DNA of 52,794 nucleotides from Christensenella sp. UBA3857 (lineage in GTDB: Bacteria > Bacillota > Clostridia > Christensenellales > CAG-138): the NCBI GenBank assembly GCA_002392505.1, contig DGHD01000029.1, forward strand, positions 1 through 52,794. The letters run 5' to 3'. Every line of letters begins with the position of its first letter. Position 1 is the stretch's first letter. The position numbers and the translations under genes are program-made. The notes under the pieces are model-generated. The model worked only from the letters and a program-made list of their open reading frames with translations. It was not told the DNA's origin and did not search any database. Positions 25,415 through 35,183 of this stretch are shown one piece after another.

Positions 25415-26788
25415 TTGAAAGGCGGTTTATCGTTAGAGCAGGGCATAGCAAAGGCGTTTATTGTTTGTCTGCCTTTCCGCATGCTTACGATACTCACCCC
25501 GATCAAAAGCGTTATGGGGGCGCAGGCTGAATACTTCAGCCTTATATTTCATGCGCTCGGGCTGCTGCTCTGCCTGTCTGCGCCGAGGATGCTTTTCGGG
25601 GACGGACGCCGCGGTCCCGGCGCGCTGATAAACGCCTTCTGGAAGATGGTAGCGGTGTTCGCCGCGATATCCTTCGTGATGGCGCTCTACGCCAACTCCA
25701 CCTTCGGCAGGTTCAACGGCAATTCTCCCTACGTCGCCGTGCTCAAGATGCTGCTCGATTTCGTGCAGTACGGGCTCATTATGATGTACACGAAGGCGGC
25801 GTTCGGCTATATCGGCAGGGACTCGGTTTTCAAGTGTCTGCTTTTGTCCACGAGGATAACGCTCGTCGTCGGGTATCTTCAGATCGCGGCGCTCGCGGGG
25901 ATACCGATAATAACCGACGTTTATAAGACTCTTGCGAAGTTTTTCGCGTTCAATACCTTCCGCCGGCAGATAGCGCTCACGTTCTGGGAGCCCTCCTGGG
26001 CGGCTATGTTCATAGGCATCGTGGTCATCCCGGTGCATGCCGCAAGGCTCATAACAAGGTCCGATTCGACGACGGCGATCGCCGCGGAGTTCGTCGCGTG
26101 GATACCGGTCATCATTTTCACAAAGAGCACCACGGCTTACCTCTTGACCTTCGCGTCGCTCGGCACGGCGATACTCTTTATCCTCTTCGGCAGGACGAGG
26201 AATTTCGGCGTACGTCTCATAGCGGTGCTCCTGATGGGCGCGGGCATATTCATGCTCAACAACCTTGAGTACGTGGACTCGGTGCTGGGCTTCAATTTCT
26301 CGTATCTTCTCCGCACGAAGGTGCTCGATATGCAGAACCAGTCCACCGCCTCGCGAATGATACCGATAATCGGCAACTGGGCGATATTCCTCAAATTCCC
26401 GATAATCGGCTGCGGCAACGGGCTGCAGGGCTATTATTTCAAATCCCTTGTGGGAGGTATCGCCTCGAATTACCGCGCGCTGGACAAGTCCGTAAAGGCG
26501 CTCCTGAACGGCACTCTGCCGACGATCGCGAACGGGCAGCTGTTCTTCCCGGCGATACTCTCGGGCTATGGGCTCGTCGGAGCGGCGCTTATGGTGAGCT
26601 TCTTCGCAAAATGCCTTAAATGCGTAAGGGAACGGGCGGAGAGCTACGGCATTTTCGGGCAGATATACCTTCTCGCGCTGGTGCCGGTGTTCATCGCCGG
26701 CTTCAAGAGCGAGTTCGTCGGCATCTACTATCTGTGGTTCATATTGAGCCTGCCCTACTCCGCATATGACGCGGAGCTCGACTATTGA
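25415..26788 (+). CDS. O-antigen-polymerase-like membrane protein (Wzy)
   Basis: Polytopic membrane protein, 457 aa, with about ten hydrophobic segments and a large external loop (about residues 290-365, SYLLRTKVLDMQNQSTASRM and onward). This is the topology of Wzy/WaaL polymerases. The loop before it contains LTFWEPSWAAMF, resembling the conserved FxEPS block seen in such polymerases. It would join lipid-linked repeat units on the outer face of the membrane. The start is TTG 25415, with AAGAGG 8 bases upstream; the next Met codon is about 22 residues in, inside the first hydrophobic stretch. Confidence 0.82.
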   Translation: MKGGLSLEQGIAKAFIVCLPFRMLTILTPIKSVMGAQAEYFSLIFHALGLLLCLSAPRMLFGDGRRGPGALINAFWKMVAVFAAISFVMALYANSTFGRFNGNSPYVAVLKMLLDFVQYGLIMMYTKAAFGYIGRDSVFKCLLLSTRITLVVGYLQIAALAGIPIITDVYKTLAKFFAFNTFRRQIALTFWEPSWAAMFIGIVVIPVHAARLITRSDSTTAIAAEFVAWIPVIIFTKSTTAYLLTFASLGTAILFILFGRTRNFGVRLIAVLLMGAGIFMLNNLEYVDSVLGFNFSYLLRTKVLDMQNQSTASRMIPIIGNWAIFLKFPIIGCGNGLQGYYFKSLVGGIASNYRALDKSVKALLNGTLPTIANGQLFFPAILSGYGLVGAALMVSFFAKCLKCVRERAESYGIFGQIYLLALVPVFIAGFKSEFVGIYYLWFILSLPYSAYDAELDY

Positions 26789-26810
26789 ACGAAAGGGCTG
26801 TTTCGATCGC

Positions 26811-27818
26811 ATGATGATCAAGGTCGGAAAGCTGAATATCCGATTCGAAGCGGAAGCGGAGGCGCTTTACGGCTTTTTGCGTGAGGAATACGGGCTTATA
26901 GAATGCGCCGACGAGGGGCGGGCGGATATCGCCGTCCGCATCGAAAACGGCAAAGCGCCGGAGGACGCGATAAGGCTCAGGGCGTCCTGCCGGGAATGCG
27001 GACTTAAAATGACCCCTTCGCTCGACGGATTCACCCTTTTCCTGCCGTACAAGCCCCGAAAGCGCGACGCTTTTCAGCTTATCAACCCCGCGTTCATGCC
27101 CAAATGGCAGGCTTCACTGACCGATTTTCTGCACAACGCGTTCCTCGCCGCATTGGAGATAAAGCTCCTTGAAAACGGAATGACGCTGTTCCACGCCTCC
27201 GCCGTCAAGTCGGGGGACGGTGCGAAGCTCCTTTTAGGCGAGGGAGGCTCGGGCAAAAGCACCATAGCGGGGCTGCTTGCCAAACGCGGCTTCGGCACTG
27301 TCGCGGAGGACTTCTGCGTGATCGGCGAAGGAAGGGTCTTCCCGCTCCCGCACAGGGCGAGGATCAGCATAAGGAAATACGATTCGTTCAATAAGCGCAC
27401 GGCGGCCGATTCCCTGAATCGCGGCGTTTCACGCCTGCTCGGCAAAAAGCCGTACCGCGTGCTCCCGTTCGAAAGGATCTATTCCGGCTCCGCCGAGATC
27501 GGGGCGAACCGCATATCGGGCGTGTACCTTCTCGAAAGGGAGTCAGGTCCCGCGCTCGAACCGATGAGCGCTGATGAGACGGCGCGTATCGCAGGCGGCA
27601 TAATGCTTGAAGAGTTTGAGAATATGGCATGGTCGAAGGAAGTGTTCTCCCGCTCGCGCTATGCGGAGAGCGGGCTTGAGGACGCGATACGCCAAACCGC
27701 CGCGGCGGCGCTTGCGGGCGCCGAAACGGCAAGACTCATGCTGCCTAAGTATGACGACTTGGACGAGACCGCCGATACAGCCCAAAGGCTGCTTTTCGGC
27801 AAAGGCGATGATCTATGA
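26811..27818 (+). CDS. HPr kinase-like P-loop protein in the polysaccharide locus
   Basis: Soluble protein, 335 aa. The N-terminal 110 residues are of unknown fold. The second half resembles the kinase domain of HPr kinase/PEP carboxykinase relatives: FHASAVKSGDGAKLLLGEGGSGKSTI (P-loop at about 145-152) and GFGTVAEDFCVIG (acidic pair in the Walker B position). It is not true HprK: it lacks the HprK N-terminal domain and sits between a polymerase and glycosyltransferases. Related proteins occur in other capsule and peptide-modification loci, so phosphorylation of a sugar or small acceptor is conceivable. The ATG 26811/26814 pair is the likely start; no strong ribosome site is visible. Confidence 0.7.
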   Translation: MMIKVGKLNIRFEAEAEALYGFLREEYGLIECADEGRADIAVRIENGKAPEDAIRLRASCRECGLKMTPSLDGFTLFLPYKPRKRDAFQLINPAFMPKWQASLTDFLHNAFLAALEIKLLENGMTLFHASAVKSGDGAKLLLGEGGSGKSTIAGLLAKRGFGTVAEDFCVIGEGRVFPLPHRARISIRKYDSFNKRTAADSLNRGVSRLLGKKPYRVLPFERIYSGSAEIGANRISGVYLLERESGPALEPMSADETARIAGGIMLEEFENMAWSKEVFSRSRYAESGLEDAIRQTAAAALAGAETARLMLPKYDDLDETADTAQRLLFGKGDDL

Positions 27819-29149
27819 CGGAACGGAGCACGGTCGCAAATTTCACAGCGGGCTTTTTCGCGGCGCTTGAAGAGAAGGGCGTTCCTTACTGCGTGCTTCG
27901 CGGATGGCAGGGGCTGCCCGAAAAGCCGGGCCGCGATATCGATATCTTCATCGCGGACCGCGCCGATATAAAGGAAACGCTTATCGGCGTTATCCGCTCC
28001 CTCGGCTGGAACTGCATCGAAAAATGCGCGTTCTACGGGTTTTTCACGCTTGCGTGCTATTGCCTTGACGGGGAAAACGCGGTCGCTCTCCAGCTCGATT
28101 TCTGGACAAGGCTCTCAATAAGGGGAGTCGAATGGGCGGACGGAGCCGAGGTATTGTCCGATACGTCCGTCCATAACGGCGTACGCGTCGCCTCAGCCGG
28201 CGCGGAAGCGGCGGTCACTTCCGTCAAGGAATACATGGGCGGCGGGCGCATTAAGGAAAAATATCACAATAGGCTCAAAAGCCTTGCCTCATCGGGGCGC
28301 GATAAGTTCCTTAAAGTGCTTGCGCCCCTCGGCAAAAAGGCGGAGGAGCTGAACAGCCTGATAGCCGCGGGCGATTTCGAAGGCGCCGACAGGCTCGGCG
28401 GCGGGCTTAAAGGCTATGTTTTCAAAAAGCACCCGCTCAAATACACGACCGGAAGCATTCGCCGCATATTCCAAAAGGCTGCGGAAGGCAGGCGAAAGCC
28501 CGGTATGCTTGCCGCTTTCGTCGGGCCGGACGGCTCGGGAAAGACCACGATAATAAAGCGGGAGAGGGAGCTTTTCGCGCCCTTCTTCGCCGATACTATG
28601 GTCTATCACATGCGGTATAAAATACTGCCGGAGCTCAAAACGGGGCATGGCTTCTCCTCAATGAAGGGCAAGCTCAATGCCGAGTCGCCCTCCGAAAAGC
28701 CCAAAAAGCGCAGCCTTATAAGCAAACTCGCCTCTTGGTTCGTGGTGCTCTATTACACGCTCGAATTCATGCTCGGCAACCGCCGTATTCGCCGCTGCCG
28801 CAGGAAGAACGTGCTCGTGCTGTTCGACAGGTACTATTACGATCACTTCTTCCAGCCCACGACGAGGGAGCTTATCTACCCGTTCAGGAAGCTGCTCCTC
28901 GGGCTTGTCGCAAAGCCTGACGTCGTAATTCATTTAAGCGCCGATCCGGAGGTCGTCTATCGCCGCAAGCAGGAGCTTTCCGCCCGCGAGATCGGCGAGC
29001 AGAACAGGGTGATCGCGGGGCTCGTCAGGGAGCTTCCCTTCGCCCACACCGTGGAGACCGGCGACAGGGACGTGGATGAGATCGCGAAAGAGGTCTTCGC
29101 GCTGATGGCAAAAACGCTTGAGGAAAAACGCCTTAAGGGGAGAAAATGA
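27815..29149 (+). CDS. nucleotidyltransferase-like domain fused to thymidylate-kinase-like domain
   Basis: A 444-residue cytosolic protein with two parts. Residues about 1-150 (VPYCVLRGWQGLPEKPGRDIDIF) look like a minimal nucleotidyltransferase fold with a DxD pair. Residues about 225-440 are a P-loop kinase like thymidylate kinase: AFVGPDGSGKTTI, LVLFDRYYYDHFF (substrate DR motif) and HLSADPEVVYRRKQELSAREI (lid). It overlaps the HprK-like gene and the next transferase by four bases each, so the two kinase-like proteins are made together. A role in dTMP synthesis is unlikely here; a sugar or glycerol-type phosphorylation step is inference. Confidence 0.75.
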   Translation: MTERSTVANFTAGFFAALEEKGVPYCVLRGWQGLPEKPGRDIDIFIADRADIKETLIGVIRSLGWNCIEKCAFYGFFTLACYCLDGENAVALQLDFWTRLSIRGVEWADGAEVLSDTSVHNGVRVASAGAEAAVTSVKEYMGGGRIKEKYHNRLKSLASSGRDKFLKVLAPLGKKAEELNSLIAAGDFEGADRLGGGLKGYVFKKHPLKYTTGSIRRIFQKAAEGRRKPGMLAAFVGPDGSGKTTIIKRERELFAPFFADTMVYHMRYKILPELKTGHGFSSMKGKLNAESPSEKPKKRSLISKLASWFVVLYYTLEFMLGNRRIRRCRRKNVLVLFDRYYYDHFFQPTTRELIYPFRKLLLGLVAKPDVVIHLSADPEVVYRRKQELSAREIGEQNRVIAGLVRELPFAHTVETGDRDVDEIAKEVFALMAKTLEEKRLKGRK

Positions 29150-30369
29150 AAAAGCTGCTCGTGCTGACGGGAAGGTATTACCCGAAGGCTTCGCCCAATT
29201 CAATATGCGTAAAGCAGGTGATCGACGCTCTGCCCGGCGATTGGCAGATCACCGTCATCGCCTATGACGACGGTCTTAAAGAGGAAGGCGAGGAGCGCGT
29301 TTTCAGGGTCGGACGCGGCGCGGTGCTTTCGGGCGTTTACAGGAACGAGGAAGCCAAAACGCCTGCGGAGCGAAGGAAGCTAAAGCTCCTTCGCACGCTC
29401 GACAAGCTGAAGCAGCTGCCGTTCGTTTTCTCATGGCCCTGGGTGGATCCCGTCGTTACGAAGAGAACGCTCCGCTTAGCCGAGAGACTTTACGAAAAGG
29501 AACGTTTCGACGCCGTTATCGCCGTGCATATGCCGATCTCGAACGTGATCGTCGGGCACAGGCTCAAAAAGAAGCATCCCGGCATGCGCTTTTATCCGTA
29601 TTTCCTCGACGCGCTTACGGGAGGGTATCTTCCTAAGGGCATGAGCCGCAAAACCTATGAGCGAAAGGCGCTCAAATGGGAGAAAAAGCTTCTTTCAAAC
29701 GCCGACAAGGCGGTGTTCATGGAGGCGAACCGCGCCCATCATGAGCTCGTCTTCGAGGGCGATCCGTTAAAGGAAAGGTTCGTCTATCTCGATATCCCTC
29801 TGCTTAAGGAGCGGGAACGCGGGGTGCGGAATAAAACCGGCGGAGTCGATATCGTTTACGTCGGCTCGCTCGCGGGGGAAATGCGCTCGCCGGAATTCTT
29901 CTTAAAGGTATTCGAAAAGGCCGCAGCACCCGATTGGAGGCTCACCTTCGTGGGCGACGCGGGCTCGGCTCCGGTAAACTCGTTCGCGGCGGGGGATGAA
30001 AGGATAAAGGTCGTCGGCAGGCTCCCGCACGAGGAAGCGCTTTCCTACGTGCGCGGCGCGGACTTGCTCCTCAATCTCGGCAACAGGAACCCGAACCTCA
30101 CGCCCTCCAAGGTGTTCGAGTATATGGGCTTCGGCAAAAGGATAGTGTCGACGTATTCCTCGGATGAGGACAAGAGCGTGAAGGCGCTCGAAAAATACCC
30201 CGCCGCGCTTTTACTGGACGAACGCGGGGACGCTGACGCCGCGGCGGAGGCGCTCAGGGGATTCGTTTCACGCCCGGCGGAGGAGATACCTTTCAGCGAG
30301 CTTGAAAAGCTGTTTTACATGAACACGCCCGAGGCGTTCAAGGACATCATTACGGGGGATGGCATATGA
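29146..30369 (+). CDS. glycosyltransferase family 4-like
   Basis: A 407-residue GT-B-type transferase. The N-terminus MKKLLVLTGRYYPKASPNSICV, the middle IVYVGSLAGEMRSPEFFLKVF and the donor site LNLGNRNPNLTPSKVFEYMG support a divergent family 4 enzyme. The E-x7-E motif is not obvious, which is common in the distant members. It overlaps both neighbours by ATGA. Specificity unknown. Confidence 0.82.
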   Translation: MKKLLVLTGRYYPKASPNSICVKQVIDALPGDWQITVIAYDDGLKEEGEERVFRVGRGAVLSGVYRNEEAKTPAERRKLKLLRTLDKLKQLPFVFSWPWVDPVVTKRTLRLAERLYEKERFDAVIAVHMPISNVIVGHRLKKKHPGMRFYPYFLDALTGGYLPKGMSRKTYERKALKWEKKLLSNADKAVFMEANRAHHELVFEGDPLKERFVYLDIPLLKERERGVRNKTGGVDIVYVGSLAGEMRSPEFFLKVFEKAAAPDWRLTFVGDAGSAPVNSFAAGDERIKVVGRLPHEEALSYVRGADLLLNLGNRNPNLTPSKVFEYMGFGKRIVSTYSSDEDKSVKALEKYPAALLLDERGDADAAAEALRGFVSRPAEEIPFSELEKLFYMNTPEAFKDIITGDGI

Positions 30370-31550
30370 GGATAGGAGTAGCGGGTCCGTTCGATCCTTC
30401 CGGCATACCGGAATACTTCCCGGAGGGGAAGGCGCCGCATATCAACCCCACGGCGTCGTCCGTAACGGCATACGTGAGCGGGCTTTTGAAGACGGGCAAT
30501 ACCGTGACGGTGATCACATCCGATCCGTTCGGGAAGGATACCGTTACGATAGAAGGGAAGGGCATTAAGCTGATCGTGCTCCCCGGCAGATTCCGAATAA
30601 GGGGCTTCGGCAGATACCGCATGCACCGCCGCATACGGGACTGCATCGAAAAGGAGCTCGGCTCGATGGACGTGCTCCACGCACAGTGGACTTACGAATA
30701 CGCGCTTGCGGCAAAGGCGTTCGTCGACAGGCTGCCAGTTTACTGCTCCGTGCGCGATTGGTGCCCGTATCTGATGACTATCGCAAAGGGCGTGAAAAAC
30801 GCCTATTACTGGCGCATGAGCCACGCGATGTTCAAAAAGGTGATGGGGGAGAAGAAGATCGGCTTCATAGCCAATTCGGAATACACCCGCGGCGAGATAC
30901 TCGGCGCGTATCCCGAAAACGAGGTCACGCTGATACCCAACCCCATACTGGAGCGTTTTATCATTACGAACAGGGAAAAACGACCCGATTCGCCCGTGTT
31001 CGTTTCGATAAGCCAGTCGCTCACGAACGTACGCAAGAACTATCACACGCTCCTAAAGGCGTTCAGCCTGCTTCTGAAGGAACGCCCCGACGCGCGCCTT
31101 AAGCTCATCGGTTCCTATACGGAGGAGTGGAAAGCCTCCATGGAGGCGGAGGGGCTTATGAAAAACACGGAGCTTCTGGGGAGCCTCTCGCACGACGAGG
31201 TGTTCGGCGTGCTCGACGGGGCGACCTGCCTCGTGCATCCCTCGCTGGAGGAGACCTTCGGCAACATACTTCTTGAGGCTATGGCAAGGCGCGTCGTCTG
31301 CATAGGCGGCAAAAGCTCCGGCGCAGTACCGCAGGTGCTGGGCGAAGGCAGGTTCGGTCTGCTCTGCGACGTTACCGATCCCGTCTCGATCGCGGAGGCG
31401 ATGCGCGCTTCGCTCGACGCGGAGCTTGCCGAAGGGCTTGTCGAAAGCGCCTCAAAGCGGCTTACAGACAATTTTACCGAAACAAAGGTCGCCGAAAGAC
31501 ATTTAAGGCTTTTCCTTTCGGGGAAACGCTCGATAAAGGATAACGAATGA
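30366..31550 (+). CDS. glycosyltransferase family 4
   Basis: A 394-residue GT-B transferase with the classic glycine-rich N-terminal loop region (NPTASSVTAYVSGLLKTG). The C-terminal donor block VHPSLEETFGNILLEAMARR is followed by VVCIGGKSSGAVPQVL, in which the conserved Glu pair of family 4 is clear. It is the fifth family 4 enzyme of the locus and directly precedes the flippase gene with a four-base overlap. Confidence 0.9.
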   Translation: MRIGVAGPFDPSGIPEYFPEGKAPHINPTASSVTAYVSGLLKTGNTVTVITSDPFGKDTVTIEGKGIKLIVLPGRFRIRGFGRYRMHRRIRDCIEKELGSMDVLHAQWTYEYALAAKAFVDRLPVYCSVRDWCPYLMTIAKGVKNAYYWRMSHAMFKKVMGEKKIGFIANSEYTRGEILGAYPENEVTLIPNPILERFIITNREKRPDSPVFVSISQSLTNVRKNYHTLLKAFSLLLKERPDARLKLIGSYTEEWKASMEAEGLMKNTELLGSLSHDEVFGVLDGATCLVHPSLEETFGNILLEAMARRVVCIGGKSSGAVPQVLGEGRFGLLCDVTDPVSIAEAMRASLDAELAEGLVESASKRLTDNFTETKVAERHLRLFLSGKRSIKDNE

Positions 31551-32848
31551 AACTCAACCGGGTCGTTAAAAACGCCTCGTGGATAATCGTCTGCAAGGTC
31601 ATACAGTCGGTGCTTGCGTTCGTGATCAGCACGCTCAGCGCAAGATACCTCGGAGCTTCGGGATACGGCGAGCTCAACTATGCCGCGTCCGTGGTATCGT
31701 TCGTCGCGCCGATAATGTACCTCGGCTTCAACTCCACGTTGGTCAGGGAGCTCGTTAAGGATCCCGACCATCAGGGCGAGATAATGGGCACCGCCATCGG
31801 ATCGAGCGTCATTTCCGCGATACTCTGCATGATCGGCGCGAATGCATTTGTTTACATCGCCAACAAGGGCGATACCAAGACCATTATCGTCTGCGCGCTG
31901 TACAGCACGCTGCTCCTGTTCCAGGCGATCGACCTTATCAAATACTGGTTCCAGTCAAAGCTTTTGTCAAAGTACACCTCGGTCGCGGCGCTCGGGGCGT
32001 ACATGGTGATGGCGGGCTATAAGATACTGCTCCTCGTCACCAAAAAGAGCGTTTATTGGTTTGCCGCCGCAAGCAGCATAGAGTCGCTCATTATAGCGAT
32101 CGCGCTCATAATCAGCTATTTTGCGATCGGAAGGTCGCGGCTCAGCTTCTCGTTCAAAAGGGCGGGGAGCATGCTGAAAAGGAGCGGCTTCTTCATCATA
32201 TCGAATATGATGATAACGATCTTCGCTCATACCGACCGCATAATGCTCAAGCACATGATAGGCGAAGAGGCGACGGGCATATACTCCGCCGCGGTAACGC
32301 TCGCGGTGATAACCTCGTTCGTGTTCACCGCGATAATTGACTCGGCAAGCCCGGTCATACTCGAATCGACGGAGGATATCCCGAGGTTTGAAAAGAACAT
32401 GACGAGGACTTACTGCATCGTCATATACCTGTCGCTCCTGCAGAGCGTCGCCATGACGCTGCTCGCAAAGCCCATGGTGCTCCTGACCTTCGGAGCGGGT
32501 TTTACGGATTCGATAAGGGTGCTCCGGCTCGTCGTCTGGTACACGACGTTCTCCTACTGCGGCGGCGTAAGGAGCGTGTGGATACTTGCGAAGAACTATC
32601 AGAAATACATCTGGCGGATCAACCTTGCCGGCGCGCTGATGAACGTGGCGCTCAATTTCGCGCTGATACCGTTTATGGGCATAATGGGCGCTGCGCTCGC
32701 CTCGATACTGTCGCAGTTCTTCACAAACGTTATTATGGGCTACATAATCAGGCCCTTCCGTCCGTGCAACGCGCTCATGGTAAAGAGCCTTGCGCCGGGC
32801 AATTTGGTCGATATTATCAGGATAATACGCGGCAAGGTCACGCGTTGA
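31547..32848 (+). CDS. polysaccharide repeat-unit flippase (Wzx, MOP superfamily)
   Basis: A 433-residue membrane protein with 12 or so hydrophobic segments. It begins NASWIIVCKVIQSVLAFVIS and ARYLGASGYGELNYAAS, a typical Wzx/RfbX start, and has SNMMITIFAHTDRIMLKHMIGEEATGIYSAAV in the middle, the most conserved part of the family. It moves lipid-linked repeat units to the outer leaflet for the polymerase at 25415. The 45-base gap to capE contains a small CGGCT/AGCCG hairpin without a T-run. Confidence 0.92.
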   Translation: MKLNRVVKNASWIIVCKVIQSVLAFVISTLSARYLGASGYGELNYAASVVSFVAPIMYLGFNSTLVRELVKDPDHQGEIMGTAIGSSVISAILCMIGANAFVYIANKGDTKTIIVCALYSTLLLFQAIDLIKYWFQSKLLSKYTSVAALGAYMVMAGYKILLLVTKKSVYWFAAASSIESLIIAIALIISYFAIGRSRLSFSFKRAGSMLKRSGFFIISNMMITIFAHTDRIMLKHMIGEEATGIYSAAVTLAVITSFVFTAIIDSASPVILESTEDIPRFEKNMTRTYCIVIYLSLLQSVAMTLLAKPMVLLTFGAGFTDSIRVLRLVVWYTTFSYCGGVRSVWILAKNYQKYIWRINLAGALMNVALNFALIPFMGIMGAALASILSQFFTNVIMGYIIRPFRPCNALMVKSLAPGNLVDIIRIIRGKVTR

Positions 32849-32893
32849 AATAATGAATAAAAGCGGCTTTTTGAGCCGGGAAAGGGATACAGC

Positions 32894-33925
32894 ATGTCCG
32901 AATTCAGCGGAGCAACACTTTTGATCACGGGGGGCACGGGGTCCTTCGGTAACGCGGTATTAAAGAAATTCCTCACGAGCGATATAGGAGAGATAAGGAT
33001 CTTCTCGCGCGATGAAAAAAAGCAGGACGATATGCGCCACGATCTTCAGGCGCGATACGGCGAGCATGCACGCAAGGTCAAGTTCTACATCGGCGACGTA
33101 CGCGATCCGAGGTCGGTCCGCGACGCAATGCCCGGCGTCGACCACGTGTTCCACGCCGCGGCGCTGAAGCAGGTCCCCTCCTGCGAGTTCTTCCCTATGC
33201 AGGCGGTAAAGACCAATATAGAGGGCACGGACAACGTGCTTCACGCCGCTATCGACGCGGGCGTCAAGCGGGTCGTATGCCTTTCGACGGATAAGGCGGC
33301 ATACCCCATCAACGCCATGGGCATATCCAAGGCAATGATGGAGCACGTCGTTTTCGCCAACGCGCGCGTCGCGGCGGAGCGCGGGCAGACCGTTATCTGC
33401 TGCACCCGCTACGGCAACGTAATGTGCTCGCGCGGGTCGGTCATACCCCTCTTCATGGATCAGATCGCCGCGGGCGGTCCCATCACGGTGACCGATCCCG
33501 AAATGACCCGCTTCCTTATGAATCTCGACGAGGCGGTCGAGCTCGTCCGCTTCGCTTTCCTCAACGCCGAGCCGGGCGATCTCTTCATCCAGAAATCCGA
33601 CGCTTCGACCATTGGCGTGCTTGCGGAGGCGGTACAGCGTCTTTTCGGCAGGACGGAGGTCAGGACGATCGGCACGAGGCACGGCGAAAAGAAATACGAA
33701 ACGCTCATGACTGTGGAGGAAAGGCTCCGCTCGGTCGATATGGGCAAATACTTCCGCGTCGCCGCGGACAACCGCGACTTGAATTACGACAAATACTTCG
33801 TCGAGGGCAAGACCGTGACCGAGGGCGAAAGCTACACCTCCAGCAATACGGTGCTGCTTGACGAGGAGGGCGTCGTCAACAAGCTCCTTACAGTCGATTA
33901 CGTAAGGGAAAGGCTCGGTAAATAA
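32894..33925 (+). CDS. capE: UDP-GlcNAc 4,6-dehydratase/5-epimerase, CapE type
   Basis: First enzyme of UDP-N-acetyl-L-fucosamine synthesis, 343 aa. It is an extended short-chain dehydrogenase with TGGTGSFGNAVLKKF for NADP binding. The catalytic block STDKAAYPINAMGISKAMME has Met in place of the usual Tyr, as described for CapE and its relatives. HAAALKQVPSCEFFPMQA is also diagnostic. It converts UDP-GlcNAc to 4-keto-6-deoxy intermediates with inversion at C5. The following two genes complete the pathway in order, with a one-base overlap (TAATG) to capF. Confidence 0.93.
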   Translation: MSEFSGATLLITGGTGSFGNAVLKKFLTSDIGEIRIFSRDEKKQDDMRHDLQARYGEHARKVKFYIGDVRDPRSVRDAMPGVDHVFHAAALKQVPSCEFFPMQAVKTNIEGTDNVLHAAIDAGVKRVVCLSTDKAAYPINAMGISKAMMEHVVFANARVAAERGQTVICCTRYGNVMCSRGSVIPLFMDQIAAGGPITVTDPEMTRFLMNLDEAVELVRFAFLNAEPGDLFIQKSDASTIGVLAEAVQRLFGRTEVRTIGTRHGEKKYETLMTVEERLRSVDMGKYFRVAADNRDLNYDKYFVEGKTVTEGESYTSSNTVLLDEEGVVNKLLTVDYVRERLGK

Positions 33926-35169
33926 TGGAACGCATCAACGTACTCGTCACAGGCGCAAAGGGCTTCGCGGGGAGAAACCTCGTCGAGGCGCTTAAATGCG
34001 TCCGCGACGGCAAGGACAGGACGCGTCCGGGGATAAGCATAGGCGAGATATTCGAGTACGATCTCGGTTCATCCCGGGAGGAGCTCGACCGCTTCGCTCA
34101 TGAATGCGGCTTTGCGTTCTGCTTCGCAGGAGTCAACCGCCCGAAGGATCCCGCGGATTATATGCCGGGGAATCTCGGCGCCGCGGAGGAGCTCTTGAAC
34201 GCGCTCAAAAAGCACGGGAACAAGGCGCCGGTCATGCTCGCCTCGTCCGCGCAGGCAAGCCTTGCGGGGCGCTTCGGCAGGAGCGAATACGGTCTTTCCA
34301 AGAGGGCGGCGGAGGATGCGTTCTTCCGCTATGCCGAAAAGGAGGGCGTGCGCGCGCTGGTCTACCGCTTCCCGAATCTTGCCGGAAAATGGATACGCCC
34401 CAACTACAATTCAGCGGTCGGCACGTTCTGCCACAATATCGCGAATTCGCTCCCGGTAACGGTCAACGATCCCGAGGTGGAGCTCGAGCTCCTCTTCATC
34501 GACGACCTTGTCGATGAGATGTTCCGTGCTTTGGAGGGGAAGGAGCATCGCTGCTTCTATCCCGGGGAGGGCGAAACGGTGAACGGCGTAAAGTACGACG
34601 GGCTGACGCCGCTGCCCGATCCCAAAGGCGATTTTTCGTACTGCCCCGTTACGAATAAGGCTAAGCTCGGCAGGATAGTGGAGCTTCTGGAGCTGTTCAG
34701 GTCCCAGCCGGAGACCCTCGTTATGCCCGCGATCGCGCCGGGCAGCTTCGAGAAAAAGCTCTACTCCATGTACCTTTCCTATCTTCCGAAGGAGCGCGTC
34801 GCGTTCGATCTTAAAATGAATACCGACGAGCGCGGCAGCTTTACTGAGGTGTTGAAGACCGTCGATCACGGGCAGTTTTCCGTCAATATCTCAAAGCCCG
34901 GCGTCACGAAGGGAAGGCACTGGCACAATTCCAAATGGGAGCTGTTCATCGTCGTTTCGGGCAGCGGGCTCATAAGGGAGCGCCGCATCGGCTCGGACGA
35001 GGTGCTTGAATTCCGCGTAAACGGCGAAAGGATCACCGCCGTGCACATGCTTCCGGGCTACACGCATGAGATAATCAATCTCTCCGAAACGGAGGATCTC
35101 GTCACCCTTATGTGGGCGAACGAGATATTCGATAAGGAGCATCCCGATACATTTTTCGAGAACGTATAA
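33925..35169 (+). CDS. capF: bifunctional UDP-sugar epimerase/reductase, CapF type
   Basis: Second enzyme of the UDP-L-FucNAc pathway, 414 aa. The N-terminal short-chain dehydrogenase half (LVTGAKGFAGRNLVEAL; YGLSKRAAEDAF with the Tyr and Lys of the active site) performs the 4-keto reduction. The C-terminal cupin (about 285-410; GVTKGRHWHNSKWELFIVVSG with metal-binding His residues) performs C3 epimerisation in characterised CapF. The two-domain layout and full length match the family. Directly upstream capE and downstream capG confirm the assignment. Confidence 0.93.
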   Translation: MERINVLVTGAKGFAGRNLVEALKCVRDGKDRTRPGISIGEIFEYDLGSSREELDRFAHECGFAFCFAGVNRPKDPADYMPGNLGAAEELLNALKKHGNKAPVMLASSAQASLAGRFGRSEYGLSKRAAEDAFFRYAEKEGVRALVYRFPNLAGKWIRPNYNSAVGTFCHNIANSLPVTVNDPEVELELLFIDDLVDEMFRALEGKEHRCFYPGEGETVNGVKYDGLTPLPDPKGDFSYCPVTNKAKLGRIVELLELFRSQPETLVMPAIAPGSFEKKLYSMYLSYLPKERVAFDLKMNTDERGSFTEVLKTVDHGQFSVNISKPGVTKGRHWHNSKWELFIVVSGSGLIRERRIGSDEVLEFRVNGERITAVHMLPGYTHEIINLSETEDLVTLMWANEIFDKEHPDTFFENV

Positions 35170-35183
35170 TAAAGGAGCGGAAC

